This document shows positions 18,598 to 27,156 of a stretch of 64,000 nt of DNA, piece by piece. Source of the DNA: Desertifilum tharense IPPAS B-1220 (GTDB lineage: Bacteria; Cyanobacteriota; Cyanobacteriia; Cyanobacteriales; Desertifilaceae); NCBI RefSeq assembly GCF_001746915.1, contig NZ_MJGC01000039.1, positions 1 to 64,000 on the forward strand, given 5' to 3'. Both the position numbers and the translations under genes were made by a program. A model generated the notes under the pieces. That model was not told the DNA's origin. It saw only the letters and a program-made list of their open reading frames with translations, and searched no databases. Position 1 is the first letter of the stretch; every line of letters begins with the position of its first letter.

Positions 18598-19395
18598 TTA
18601 AGCTATCAAATCGGTTGCCTGAGACTGAGGAAACTGCTTTATTTGGAGGTTGGTGAATAGGGCGATCGCGCTTTCTTGTACTGCAATTTTTTCCACTTGT
18701 AAAACCGTCCCTAAAATGTCAAAATAGGGACGATCGATTAACTGATTGAGTCCTTCTAAGAGAGCCACGGCTAATCTCACAGAAATTCCGTAGCCATTGG
18801 TAGAACGAAACGCTTCTAAATGAACCCTAGGAATTTCGCTCCGGATTTTCAGAGTGCCTTCAAATTGAAAAGGATGCAAGCTTTCTCCCTCAGAAATCGT
18901 CACATCGCCTTGGATGCTAATCCGGTCATTTTTTGACAAAGAAAGATGAAAAGAATGAGGATTAATTCTAAAAACCTTATCTTCAATCTCTAAGCTAATA
19001 TTCCGAATAAAATCTCGCGCGATATCTGAATTAATAAAGATATTGAGATCGGACTGAGTAAAAGAAAGATACGCAGTCGCATGAATAGGCTTTTGTAGTT
19101 CAATATTCCCCGCCAACACTGAAAGCGGATTAATAGCAATCTGACTGGTTTGAATCTCTAACTGGTGAATTTGTAGAGCAGAATTAAAAACCCACTTTTT
19201 GCCAGCCACCCTAACTGCATCGGCTTCTCCTTGAGCAATTTTTACTAAATCACTCTCAACTTCAACATCAATCTGTTCGTGACCTTGCAAAAAACTAGCA
19301 ATCCCCATTTTAGCAGCCAAAGAAAAGGCTTGTTGATCTAAACGCTGCGATTCTGAAGAAGAAGATAGGGTCATAAATCCAGTCCTTAAGCTCAT
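18598..19395 (-). CDS. DUF2993 protein, paralogue B
   Basis: A 265-residue relative of the preceding gene. It shares INPLSVLAGNIELQKP, SDLNIFINSD and the closing beta segment (FDILGTVLQVEKI) but is strongly diverged and more AT-rich. The translation start could be the ATG at 19395 or the MTLSSSSES start seven codons further in; I kept the longer one. The pair probably arose by an old tandem duplication. Function unknown, lipid binding possible. Confidence 0.75.
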   Translation of the reverse strand: MSLRTGFMTLSSSSESQRLDQQAFSLAAKMGIASFLQGHEQIDVEVESDLVKIAQGEADAVRVAGKKWVFNSALQIHQLEIQTSQIAINPLSVLAGNIELQKPIHATAYLSFTQSDLNIFINSDIARDFIRNISLEIEDKVFRINPHSFHLSLSKNDRISIQGDVTISEGESLHPFQFEGTLKIRSEIPRVHLEAFRSTNGYGISVRLAVALLEGLNQLIDRPYFDILGTVLQVEKIAVQESAIALFTNLQIKQFPQSQATDLIA

Positions 19396-19451
19396 CCTTA
19401 GAGTAGCGACTGACTCAGCCGCTTTAACTCTATAAATTGATAGAAAAAAGA

Positions 19452-20831
19452 CTAGCAGCTTGGAGCAACTGGCGTCTGGAAATGTGCAACCCGCTCAACC
19501 ACTCGTAGAGAAACCCCTCCAGCAGGCACCATTGTAATCCCTCGACGTACAGGTTTAACGGGTTGGTTGCTCAAAGGTTGCAATTGCCAATGGGATAAAA
19601 TTGTTGCCAGAATGAGCTTCATCTCATAGAGTGAAAAAGCTGCCCCAATGCAGCCTCGCGAACCCCCGCCAAACGGTAAGAACTCATAGGGAGTAAACTT
19701 ACGCGCCAAAAAGCGTTCCGGCTGAAACTGGCGCGGCTGAGGATAGGTTTGAGGATTTTGATGCGCCAGGTAAATGCAGGGAATGACAACGGTTCCGCAA
19801 GGGTATTCCTGAGAAGCAATCGATAGCGGTACCTTTAACATTCTGGGCATAGAAATCAGCGCAATGGGGTACAGCCTAAGCGATTCTTGAGTTAGCGCAT
19901 TGAGATAAGGGAGTTGAGTAATCTGCTCTGGCGTTGGATGATGACCTAAACTCGCTAATTCTGCACGCAGTTGCGATTGAACCGAGGGAAGAGAATGTAT
20001 CCAGTAAAACGCCCAGGTTAATGAGGCGGCGGTCGTTTCGTATCCTAAGAGTAGCAGAGAAACCAGTTGATCGCGCAGTTCTTCATCACTCATCCCTGCT
20101 CCGGTTGCATCCTTAGCAGACAGGAGTAAGCTCAGGATATCGGTTTTCGATGCATCTTGCTGCTGGCGGCGTTCGGCAATTTCAGCATAGATAAGGCGAT
20201 CGATTTGTGCCAAGCGTTGCTTAAAATTACCCCAAGGACTCCATTTTCCCAAGTCCAGTTGCAGGGGAGGAAAGAAGAATAAGCTAGAGTACGCGGGTTG
20301 GGTGATATCTTCCAACAAGCGACTCAACAGGCGCTTTAGGGTAGTGTAGCGCTGACCTGGAGTAATGCCAAATACCACCTGTAGGATAATTTGTAGGGTA
20401 ATATCGGGCATCAGGTGGTGGATGGCAATGGTGGCATGGGGTTGCCAATGGGCGATCGCTTCTTGTGTAATTTGAGCAATCGTGCGACCATAGGCCCTCA
20501 TGCGATCGCCATGAAACGGGGGTAATAAAAGCTGGCGCTGGCGTTGATGCGCTTTCCCCTCCTGCAAAATAATCGACTGTTTCCCCATTAGGGGTTCAAA
20601 AACATGGGTAGCTTTGCCAAAATCAAAAGACTCCGCCGGTGCGGTAAAGATATCTTGTAACGCTTTGGGGTTGCCAAAAAAGACAACTGGCGGCGAGTTA
20701 AACCCCAATACCCGCGTTGTAAAGGTGTCGCCATAGCGTTGAGCGCAAGTATCTAAAAACTGGACTGGATCTGCAACCACCTGTAGGGTTTGGAGAATTG
20801 CAGGCACGTGAAGACGGTTGGGTAAATGCAT
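19452..20831 (-). CDS. Cytochrome P450, CYP110-like
   Basis: A 459-residue soluble P450. The heme-ligand loop is FGGGSRGCIGAAF with the thiolate at C394. The I-helix has LLLLGYETTAAS, and the K-helix ExxR is ESLRLYP. The N-terminus (LHVPAILQTLQVVADPVQF) matches CYP110 proteins of filamentous cyanobacteria, which hydroxylate fatty acids, terpenes or other lipophilic molecules. No ferredoxin or reductase partner is adjacent, so photosynthetic ferredoxin is the likely electron donor. ATG at 20831. The P450 call is certain; the subfamily is from memory of the N-terminal pattern. Confidence 0.93.
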   Translation of the reverse strand: MHLPNRLHVPAILQTLQVVADPVQFLDTCAQRYGDTFTTRVLGFNSPPVVFFGNPKALQDIFTAPAESFDFGKATHVFEPLMGKQSIILQEGKAHQRQRQLLLPPFHGDRMRAYGRTIAQITQEAIAHWQPHATIAIHHLMPDITLQIILQVVFGITPGQRYTTLKRLLSRLLEDITQPAYSSLFFFPPLQLDLGKWSPWGNFKQRLAQIDRLIYAEIAERRQQQDASKTDILSLLLSAKDATGAGMSDEELRDQLVSLLLLGYETTAASLTWAFYWIHSLPSVQSQLRAELASLGHHPTPEQITQLPYLNALTQESLRLYPIALISMPRMLKVPLSIASQEYPCGTVVIPCIYLAHQNPQTYPQPRQFQPERFLARKFTPYEFLPFGGGSRGCIGAAFSLYEMKLILATILSHWQLQPLSNQPVKPVRRGITMVPAGGVSLRVVERVAHFQTPVAPSC

Positions 20832-20923
20832 CGCAATTGAGACAAAGGCAATCTAATCGGGATTGTCTCACAGTCTGAAGGGGTACAGAATCACTCGATA
20901 GGGGGATGATGGATAAGTTCAAT

Positions 20924-21595
20924 CTAGCTACAAGCTATTATCCGGGTAATTTCAGTCTCAAACTCTTCTAGCGCTTGTACGGTTCCCACTAACCAAGCTC
21001 TTTCAACCGTATCAGGAATCAGTTGTTTCAGCGGAAGATTGGCAAAGGTTGGACTCGTTTCAACTGAACAATAACCTTCCGCCTGTAACGAATAGATTGT
21101 TAATTCACCCTTGGCATAGATCCAAAGTTCTGGAACCCCCAATGCTTCATACGCCTCTAGCGTCGTCTTTGAGGTGACATCGCTTTCAATGGCAAAATCA
21201 GGCGGCGGATCGTCCGGTTCCAGGCGGCGACGACCGATCATTTGCTGGTAATTTTGAATATAAAAACAAGCATCGGGTTCTACACCCGCGCTATGGCTGC
21301 GCTTAAAGGTTGTAGAACCAAAAGGTTCGTAACGCCTCCCCGTTCTTCTCAGTAAAATTTTAACGATATCTGAAATTAGCTCTTTGGGCTTTTCATGCTC
21401 TGGCAAAGGAACCATAATTTCCAATATCCCCCGACTGTAGGCAACCCGCGCCGTCCGTTTTTCTCCCATTTCTTCTAGGATTAACTCAAACTCATCCCAA
21501 CTCACATCTGGGATCGTGAGAACGCTTCCCGGTGCAAGTTGCATCTGGCTAACAGGTTTAACAATAGGGGAGATAGCACTCATGGCGATCGCCAA
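20924..21595 (-). CDS. Uma2-family (DUF820) putative endonuclease
   Basis: A 223-residue member of the PD-(D/E)XK-like Uma2 family, highly multiplied in cyanobacteria. Family marks are an N-terminal LTIPDVSWDEFELIL, the GILEIMVPLPEHE segment, and the nuclease-like core VEPDACFYI and PPDFAIESDV with a following Lys in TSKTTLEAYEALGVPELWIY. Biological role unknown; some relatives occur near mobile elements. It stands alone on the minus strand, with 92 bp to the P450 start. Function is not established for any close relative I know of. Confidence 0.85.
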   Translation of the reverse strand: MAIAMSAISPIVKPVSQMQLAPGSVLTIPDVSWDEFELILEEMGEKRTARVAYSRGILEIMVPLPEHEKPKELISDIVKILLRRTGRRYEPFGSTTFKRSHSAGVEPDACFYIQNYQQMIGRRRLEPDDPPPDFAIESDVTSKTTLEAYEALGVPELWIYAKGELTIYSLQAEGYCSVETSPTFANLPLKQLIPDTVERAWLVGTVQALEEFETEITRIIACS

Positions 21596-21664
21596 CCTCT
21601 TAAACTTTGCAGTAGCATAACCTCAAGACCCCCAATTCCTCTAGGAGATCGGGGATCTGGCAAT

Positions 21665-22993
21665 TCAACCCGCCGTCTGGCTTAAACGCCGGTAAACCGT
21701 GGCTAACCCCTCCGCATCCCCGACATTTCCGGGAAACAGAACTACGGGTAAATTAGCAAACTGGGGATGATCCGCAGGCGTTCTCACCATCGAACATCCC
21801 GCCAGAATTTGTCCTAACAACCGCGCCGAGGTTAAAGCTAACCCGGTACTGAGGACATCATTAGAGGTAATTCCCCCTTTGCTAATTAAAAAACCAATAT
21901 CGGCGGGTAAACCGCGCACGATATCCATTAATAACGCAGAAACAGCCGAACCGAATTTCAGGCGCGTGGCGATATCGGGAAACTGAAGTTCTTGGCGCGA
22001 GGTATACACCACAGGCGTTTTGCCAGCAGCATGAACGTGATGTACGCGGTTGAGCGTTTCATCGAGGAGTGCTTCGCGTTGCGCCTGGGAATCTTCCAAC
22101 AGATGCACCACATCGACTTCAATTCCCACAACGCCAGGTTCTTGCAATAAGCATTGCAATTGTTCGGTGGTTTTCTTAACGTGGGAACCCACAATCACAG
22201 CACCCGGTTTTCCCTCGCGGACATATTCTGACATATCCTCAGCCGCGATCGGTTGGGGAGGTAAGGCGGCTAAGGCGGTGAGAATGCTGGCGGCGCTGCG
22301 GAATAAAAAGCGCTTTCCTTGGGAAGCTGCATTGAGGATATCCGCCGCAAATTGATTTAAGTCTTCTTGTTTCTCGCCATCCACAACGCCACATTGGTTG
22401 TTTGAGAGTTGCAGTAGGCGTTCTAAACAGCCTTGGCGGATATCGGCGAGTAAAAAGCGTTCGACTTGGCTGGCGGGGATATTTCCTTGGGTTTTCTCTT
22501 CAACGTAATCGGGTAAGTAGCTGTGATGGTAGCCAAAGACGGAATCTTTGGCAAATTCAGTTTGATGAACGGGGGTAGGGGTACCGTCAACGATCAGATA
22601 GTGAATGCTATCGCGGGTAATGCGTCCCCCTTCAAAGAAGGCGGGAACGAGAAAATGCGCGTCAAATGGGCCAACTTCTTCCGCAATGACGTTGGTTTCT
22701 ACGGGATAATGACCTCGCAGAGTCGAGTCAGAACGGCTGACGACGAGAAAGTCAGTAATCTGTTCTGCTTCTATCGCTTGTTGGAGGTTGTGGCACACTT
22801 CGCGGGTGACATCAGTCGCCTGTTGGGGAGTTAAGGCTCTGGTGTTGGTGAGAATAAAGAAAATGGGGGATTCATCTTGCAATCCCAAACGCAGGGTATC
22901 CACATCCCACTGAGTCAGCAATAGGCAACTGTGGACGGTTTGCGATCCTGTAGGGTCATCATCAAGGACAATTATTTTGGGTTTGCTGGTCAT
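21665..22993 (-). CDS. Four-carbon acid sugar kinase family protein (DUF1537)
   Basis: A 442-residue protein with the two-domain layout of the family. The N-terminal substrate-binding domain begins with IVLDDDPTGSQTVHSC and includes SRSDSTLRGHYPVE. The C-terminal nucleotide-binding domain carries SKGGITSNDVLSTGL and VLFPGNVGD. OtnK/DtnK relatives phosphorylate C4 sugar acids such as threonate or erythronate. No partner aldolase or dehydrogenase is adjacent, so the substrate is open. I chose the ATG at 22993 (MTSKPKIIV) over the GTG at 23044 because the conserved fold starts there. Confidence 0.88.
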   Translation of the reverse strand: MTSKPKIIVLDDDPTGSQTVHSCLLLTQWDVDTLRLGLQDESPIFFILTNTRALTPQQATDVTREVCHNLQQAIEAEQITDFLVVSRSDSTLRGHYPVETNVIAEEVGPFDAHFLVPAFFEGGRITRDSIHYLIVDGTPTPVHQTEFAKDSVFGYHHSYLPDYVEEKTQGNIPASQVERFLLADIRQGCLERLLQLSNNQCGVVDGEKQEDLNQFAADILNAASQGKRFLFRSAASILTALAALPPQPIAAEDMSEYVREGKPGAVIVGSHVKKTTEQLQCLLQEPGVVGIEVDVVHLLEDSQAQREALLDETLNRVHHVHAAGKTPVVYTSRQELQFPDIATRLKFGSAVSALLMDIVRGLPADIGFLISKGGITSNDVLSTGLALTSARLLGQILAGCSMVRTPADHPQFANLPVVLFPGNVGDAEGLATVYRRLSQTAG

Positions 22994-23064
22994 TTGGCTA
23001 TCGGTTGTCCGTTGACTGTCATTTTTCTTATTTTCCCATTGCACCTGCTCAAAGGGTAGGTCGT

Positions 23065-24519
23065 TTACACAACGGCTTGCAAGTCGAGTGCGGCTTCATT
23101 GAGTTTTTGGGTGCTAATTTTAGTTTGGCTGATGCCGTTGGCGGTTTGTGCGGCTCCTTCATTCAGGCTATTCATGGCGCTGACAACTTGTTGAATGGCG
23201 ATCGCCTGTTGCTGTGCGTTGAGGGAAATTTGCTGGTTATTGAGTGCAACGCTGCTAATGGCGGTAGTCACGCCTGTAAAGGTTTGTGCCATCCCTTCAG
23301 CGGTTTTCAGGCTGTTTTCAACGGTTTGGGTGCCTTCTTGGGTGGCGATCGCCGTTGCAGCAATGGCTTTTTGAATGTCGCTAACCAATACCCCAATCTT
23401 GGCTGCCGAATTTTTACTTTGATCGGCGAGTTTGCGAATCTCTTCGGCAATAATGGCAAAACCTCTGCCAGAGTCTCCAGCGCGAACGGCTTCCACGGCA
23501 GCATTGAGCGCTAGCATATTGGTTTGGTTAGCTAACGCGGTGACGAGTTCAGAAATATTCCCAATGCGATCGGTTTGCTGGCTTAGGTGTAAAATTTGTT
23601 GGGCAATTTGTTCGACTTTGGCTTTCAAGACGCTCATATCTTCTAGGGTATAGCTAACGGCTTGGATACCCGTCTCTGCAAGCTGAGAGACTTCTTGAGC
23701 GCCTGTTGCCGTTTTTTGTGCTTGTTCTGCTGACTGTCGCGAAGAAGCACCCAGTTCTTCCATAATGCTGTTGGTTTGATGAACGGAAGTGGCTTGTTCG
23801 GTGGCAAAGTGTTCTTGTTGCGCCACGGTTGCGGCAATTTCGGTTGAGGAACTGGTAATGGCTAGCGTCACTTGGTTAATCGGTTGCACCACCTGACGGA
23901 TAACAAACCCGACAATGGATAAACCCAAAAGAGTCCCCAGTAGGGTTCCCCCTAGGGTACTGATGGCTGAGAGGATTTCGGCGCGGGTGACGATATCTTT
24001 TCGGGTGGCTAAGGTTTGACTCTCGGCTTGCAACATTTGAGCAACTTTGACTCTCACCTGTTCGATGACTTGATTGCCTTGGATCAGTTCTTCGGAAGAT
24101 GGCGTCTCCCCATTTCTGACGCGAGCAATATTGTTGGATAGCACTGCGATCGCTTCATTGCTGAGTGCTTCTAATTCGTTAAGATTTTGCAGTTGCGCCG
24201 GTTCGTTTTGCAGTAAGGTTTTGGCTCTGGCGAATTCCTGCGCTAGGTTCGATTGGGCCGTTTGATAAGGTCTGAGAAAATCAGGATCGCGGGTAATAAT
24301 AAAGCCGCGTTCTCCGAGTTGCAGATCGACGATGACTTGTTCTAAAGCTTGCAGGGAGGTTTGCACCCGATACCCCTGCATGACTTCATTCACAGTATTG
24401 GTTAAACCTCGCGCAGTTAGTTGAGAAAGCACTCCGTTTCCAATCAGTACAGCAACGATTGCTGTAAAACCCCACGGCACGACTTGTCTAAGTTTCACAA
24501 TGGTTTCCCTCGGCGGCAA
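23065..24519 (-). CDS. Methyl-accepting chemotaxis protein with CHASE3 domain
   Basis: A 484-residue receptor with TM1 at about 14-34, a CHASE3 sensory domain (about 40-185, including [16 protein letters not shown]), TM2 at about 190-210, and a cytoplasmic MCP signalling domain. The hairpin tip is typical: [20 protein letters not shown] followed by [18 protein letters not shown]. No HAMP domain is obvious between TM2 and the coiled coil. It would report to CheW/CheA-type pathways (phototaxis, pilus motility in cyanobacteria); none of those genes is in this window. ATG at 24519. Confidence 0.92.
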   Translation of the reverse strand: MPPRETIVKLRQVVPWGFTAIVAVLIGNGVLSQLTARGLTNTVNEVMQGYRVQTSLQALEQVIVDLQLGERGFIITRDPDFLRPYQTAQSNLAQEFARAKTLLQNEPAQLQNLNELEALSNEAIAVLSNNIARVRNGETPSSEELIQGNQVIEQVRVKVAQMLQAESQTLATRKDIVTRAEILSAISTLGGTLLGTLLGLSIVGFVIRQVVQPINQVTLAITSSSTEIAATVAQQEHFATEQATSVHQTNSIMEELGASSRQSAEQAQKTATGAQEVSQLAETGIQAVSYTLEDMSVLKAKVEQIAQQILHLSQQTDRIGNISELVTALANQTNMLALNAAVEAVRAGDSGRGFAIIAEEIRKLADQSKNSAAKIGVLVSDIQKAIAATAIATQEGTQTVENSLKTAEGMAQTFTGVTTAISSVALNNQQISLNAQQQAIAIQQVVSAMNSLNEGAAQTANGISQTKISTQKLNEAALDLQAVV

Positions 24520-24617
24520 AGAGACTGATATTCACCTATGAAGAGCATTCCCCGAAGGCTGTTTTGAATTGATTACACGGCGCGGGTAGCGATAAAAATT
24601 AACATGTGTTCCACGGG

Positions 24618-25394
24618 TTACTGCTGCATTTTTTTCATCTCTTCGCGAACGCCAACTGCGACTTGCATGGCTTCGTTAAGGAGGCGGCCATATTCGCTAG
24701 CGCGATCGCTCACTTGCAAGGCGGCGAGAGATTCGAGGTTGTTGGCAAACAGTTCGGGGTTTTGGGAGATGAATTGCTGGTTTTCTCGCAGAATTCTTTC
24801 GGTTTTTAAGGCGCGAATTAAGTCCGATCGCGTTAGGGTTAAAGCCTCAATCACGCGATCGCGATTTTGCAGTTGTGCGGAGGGGTTGCCTGCATCTTCA
24901 ATTTGGTCGTTAATATCGAGGGAATGAATAATGGAGTTATACCGCACCACATCTTCAAATAGGCGGATTAAGCCGCGAGAGCGAATGCTAAACGCGACTT
25001 TTTGAATGTCGGCGATCAGGAGGGTTAAGCCAGCAATGGAGTGAGCGCCGACTAAATAGAGGAAATAGGGTCTAAAACTCAACGATAAAATAACACAACT
25101 TGCGGCTAACAGGAGCAATAATAATAGGGTTTGACCCAATTCTTTACTAAACTTTTTCCAGGTTGGCGGGATAAAAACGTCATTGAGTCCCACACCTGTT
25201 AGGCGTCTCAGTTCCCCTTTAGCAATCAGCAAACCCTGTAAATCAGCACGCATGAGCAATGTGGCAATGGAGCGAGGACGAACAGAGGAAGAAGAGGAGA
25301 AGGGGGAGGCGATCGCTATTTTAAACTTTAGCCAGCTAATGAGCGATCGCGCTCGTTGACCCAAACCGGGAAAGACGAGGGAACTCAACGCCAA
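24618..25394 (-). CDS. Two-TM hypothetical membrane protein
   Basis: A 258-residue protein of unknown family. A hydrophobic hairpin (LLLLLLLAASCVILSLSF, then FLYLVGAHSIAGLTLLIAD) sits near the middle. The C-terminal 100 residues are helical and charged (RSDLIRALKTERIL, MQVAVGVREEMKKMQQ), possibly a coiled coil on the cytoplasmic side. It lies 23 bp downstream of lysK on the same strand, so it may be co-transcribed with it. Confidence 0.65.
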   Translation of the reverse strand: MALSSLVFPGLGQRARSLISWLKFKIAIASPFSSSSSVRPRSIATLLMRADLQGLLIAKGELRRLTGVGLNDVFIPPTWKKFSKELGQTLLLLLLLAASCVILSLSFRPYFLYLVGAHSIAGLTLLIADIQKVAFSIRSRGLIRLFEDVVRYNSIIHSLDINDQIEDAGNPSAQLQNRDRVIEALTLTRSDLIRALKTERILRENQQFISQNPELFANNLESLAALQVSDRASEYGRLLNEAMQVAVGVREEMKKMQQ

Positions 25395-25417
25395 GTTCCC
25401 CCATCAAGCCAGAGGCT

Positions 25418-27016
25418 TCAAGCTTCTACTTTAGCGGGTTCTTGAGCTAGCGCGATCGCATCTCGAATTCGGGTAATCACAAACTCCCGGTCTAAATACG
25501 ATAATAGCGCGCCCGCTTTGGGGCCGCGTTCTTTCCCCAAAAAGGAATAATACACCGCCGGAAAAGCTAAATTAGGCGCAATCGGCAGCGCCTTCGCTGT
25601 CGAAAAGATTTCTGTTTGTAGCGCTTCTCCTTCCCAAGCTTCTAGCGTTTGCAGATTCTCCGCCAACTGAGTTAAATACTTCACTTGTTCGGCGCTGAGT
25701 TCCTTCACCTTTTCGGGAACCGCATCAAAATAAAGCACTAACTTTTCTTCTTCATCCGCATAGTCATCTAACCACTTTTGTGCTACAGCAATCCGTTGGT
25801 TAACTACCTGCCAATCTGCTTCAGTCAGTTCTACCTCAGTCCGATTTTTCACCTCTTCCGTCATTTCTAAATGAGGCACCTGTAGCAGCGAAATAATCGT
25901 ACTAAAGTCAAACGGATGATAGGTTTGAATCTCATCCCCTAACTGAGAATAAAATAGCGCCATCAAATCTTGGGTCATTTCTGGCGTTCCCTGCTTCGCC
26001 GCTTCGCGATACTTCTCAATTAAGCCATCGTAATCGCGAAAAAGGCGCGTCACCGTCTCATAATTGGGCGAGAAATTAATCCCCGAACGCGGCTGCGTGC
26101 GTAACATCAAAAAGCGTAGAATTTCTGGGGGTAATAAATCTGCAATTTCCTTCGCACTCGAACCCACCCCCTTAGACGAACTCATCTTAGTCCCATTCAC
26201 CAAAATAAACTCATAGGGAGAGTGGAACGGCGGATTTTGATGGAGAACTTTCCGACAAATGGCATTCGCCACATCGCGAGAACCCCCTTTTTGAGAATGG
26301 TCTTTCCCCGCCATTTCAATGGTGACGCCTAAAGCCTGCCATTTGGCTACCCATTCCACCTTCCAAGGCAGTTTCCCATTACCATCAAACGGCGAAACCC
26401 AACCGGAATGACCGCAACCTGCAACCCAATCTGTTGCATCGGGTTTACAAGTATAAAAGACTTCTTTCCCGTTGTAATCTGTAACCACCGTTGTGGCAAT
26501 TTTGCCGCAATTTTCGCACACCACTTGGAACGGATACCAATTATCGGGACGTTTCGCCTTACTCACTTGTAAATAGGCTTCCCGCACCAAATGAGCATTT
26601 TGTAAAAAGGTATCAATGGCCGCATTTAGCTTGCCAGAACGATATAAATCTCGCAAGTAATAAATTTCCGGTTTAACCCCTAGATAGTCAAAGACTTCTA
26701 GGAATTCTCCCATAAAGTATTTAGCGTAATCGCTGGCATTTTCCCCTGGCGAAGGAACATTACACAGGGGATAGCCAAGATAGGGGGAAAACTTCTCGGC
26801 GTCGAGGTACTTAGGAACGGTATCCAAAGCATCGTAATCATCAACGCCATACAAAAATTTTACGGGCTTACCAGCGTGTTTCAAGGCGCGGTAGATGACA
26901 TCATGAATGACGACACCCCGGAGAGATCCAACGTGAACTCGTCCAGAGGGGGTTTTTGAGTCGTTGACAACTTGTTCGCCTTGTGCGTCCGCCGCAATTT
27001 TATCAGCCCAAAACAT
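25418..27016 (-). CDS. lysK: Lysyl-tRNA synthetase, class I
   Basis: Charges tRNA-Lys with lysine. The 532-residue protein is a class I (Rossmann) synthetase: HIGH-type HVGS at 28-31 (TPSGRVHVGSLRGVV) and KMSKS-type KMSSS at 277-281, with a cysteine-rich insertion (VCENCGKIATT, AGCGHSG). This is the archaeal/alphaproteobacterial/spirochete form. Most cyanobacteria carry the unrelated class II LysS, so this is an acquired enzyme or a second LysRS. I chose the ATG at 27016 (MFWADKIA) over 27061 because homologous sequence starts at WADKIA. Confidence 0.92.
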   Translation of the reverse strand: MFWADKIAADAQGEQVVNDSKTPSGRVHVGSLRGVVIHDVIYRALKHAGKPVKFLYGVDDYDALDTVPKYLDAEKFSPYLGYPLCNVPSPGENASDYAKYFMGEFLEVFDYLGVKPEIYYLRDLYRSGKLNAAIDTFLQNAHLVREAYLQVSKAKRPDNWYPFQVVCENCGKIATTVVTDYNGKEVFYTCKPDATDWVAGCGHSGWVSPFDGNGKLPWKVEWVAKWQALGVTIEMAGKDHSQKGGSRDVANAICRKVLHQNPPFHSPYEFILVNGTKMSSSKGVGSSAKEIADLLPPEILRFLMLRTQPRSGINFSPNYETVTRLFRDYDGLIEKYREAAKQGTPEMTQDLMALFYSQLGDEIQTYHPFDFSTIISLLQVPHLEMTEEVKNRTEVELTEADWQVVNQRIAVAQKWLDDYADEEEKLVLYFDAVPEKVKELSAEQVKYLTQLAENLQTLEAWEGEALQTEIFSTAKALPIAPNLAFPAVYYSFLGKERGPKAGALLSYLDREFVITRIRDAIALAQEPAKVEA

Positions 27017-27156
27017 TGCAATACTTAACTTCAGTGGATTGTTCTTACAGCAGTCTAGCAAGAGTGTGGGGTTTCTGGTTCGTTAGTGGCGCTTTTCCCT
27101 CAAGTTTGGGCATTCTAGGACTAAGCTGCAATCCGTGTCTGCGGATTTTATAGAAC

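Noticed and set aside
23432..23653. Plus-strand frames opposite the chemoreceptor gene
   Set aside because: Shadow frames of a strongly coding gene; the Ser/Ala/Arg-rich content is typical of antisense translation.
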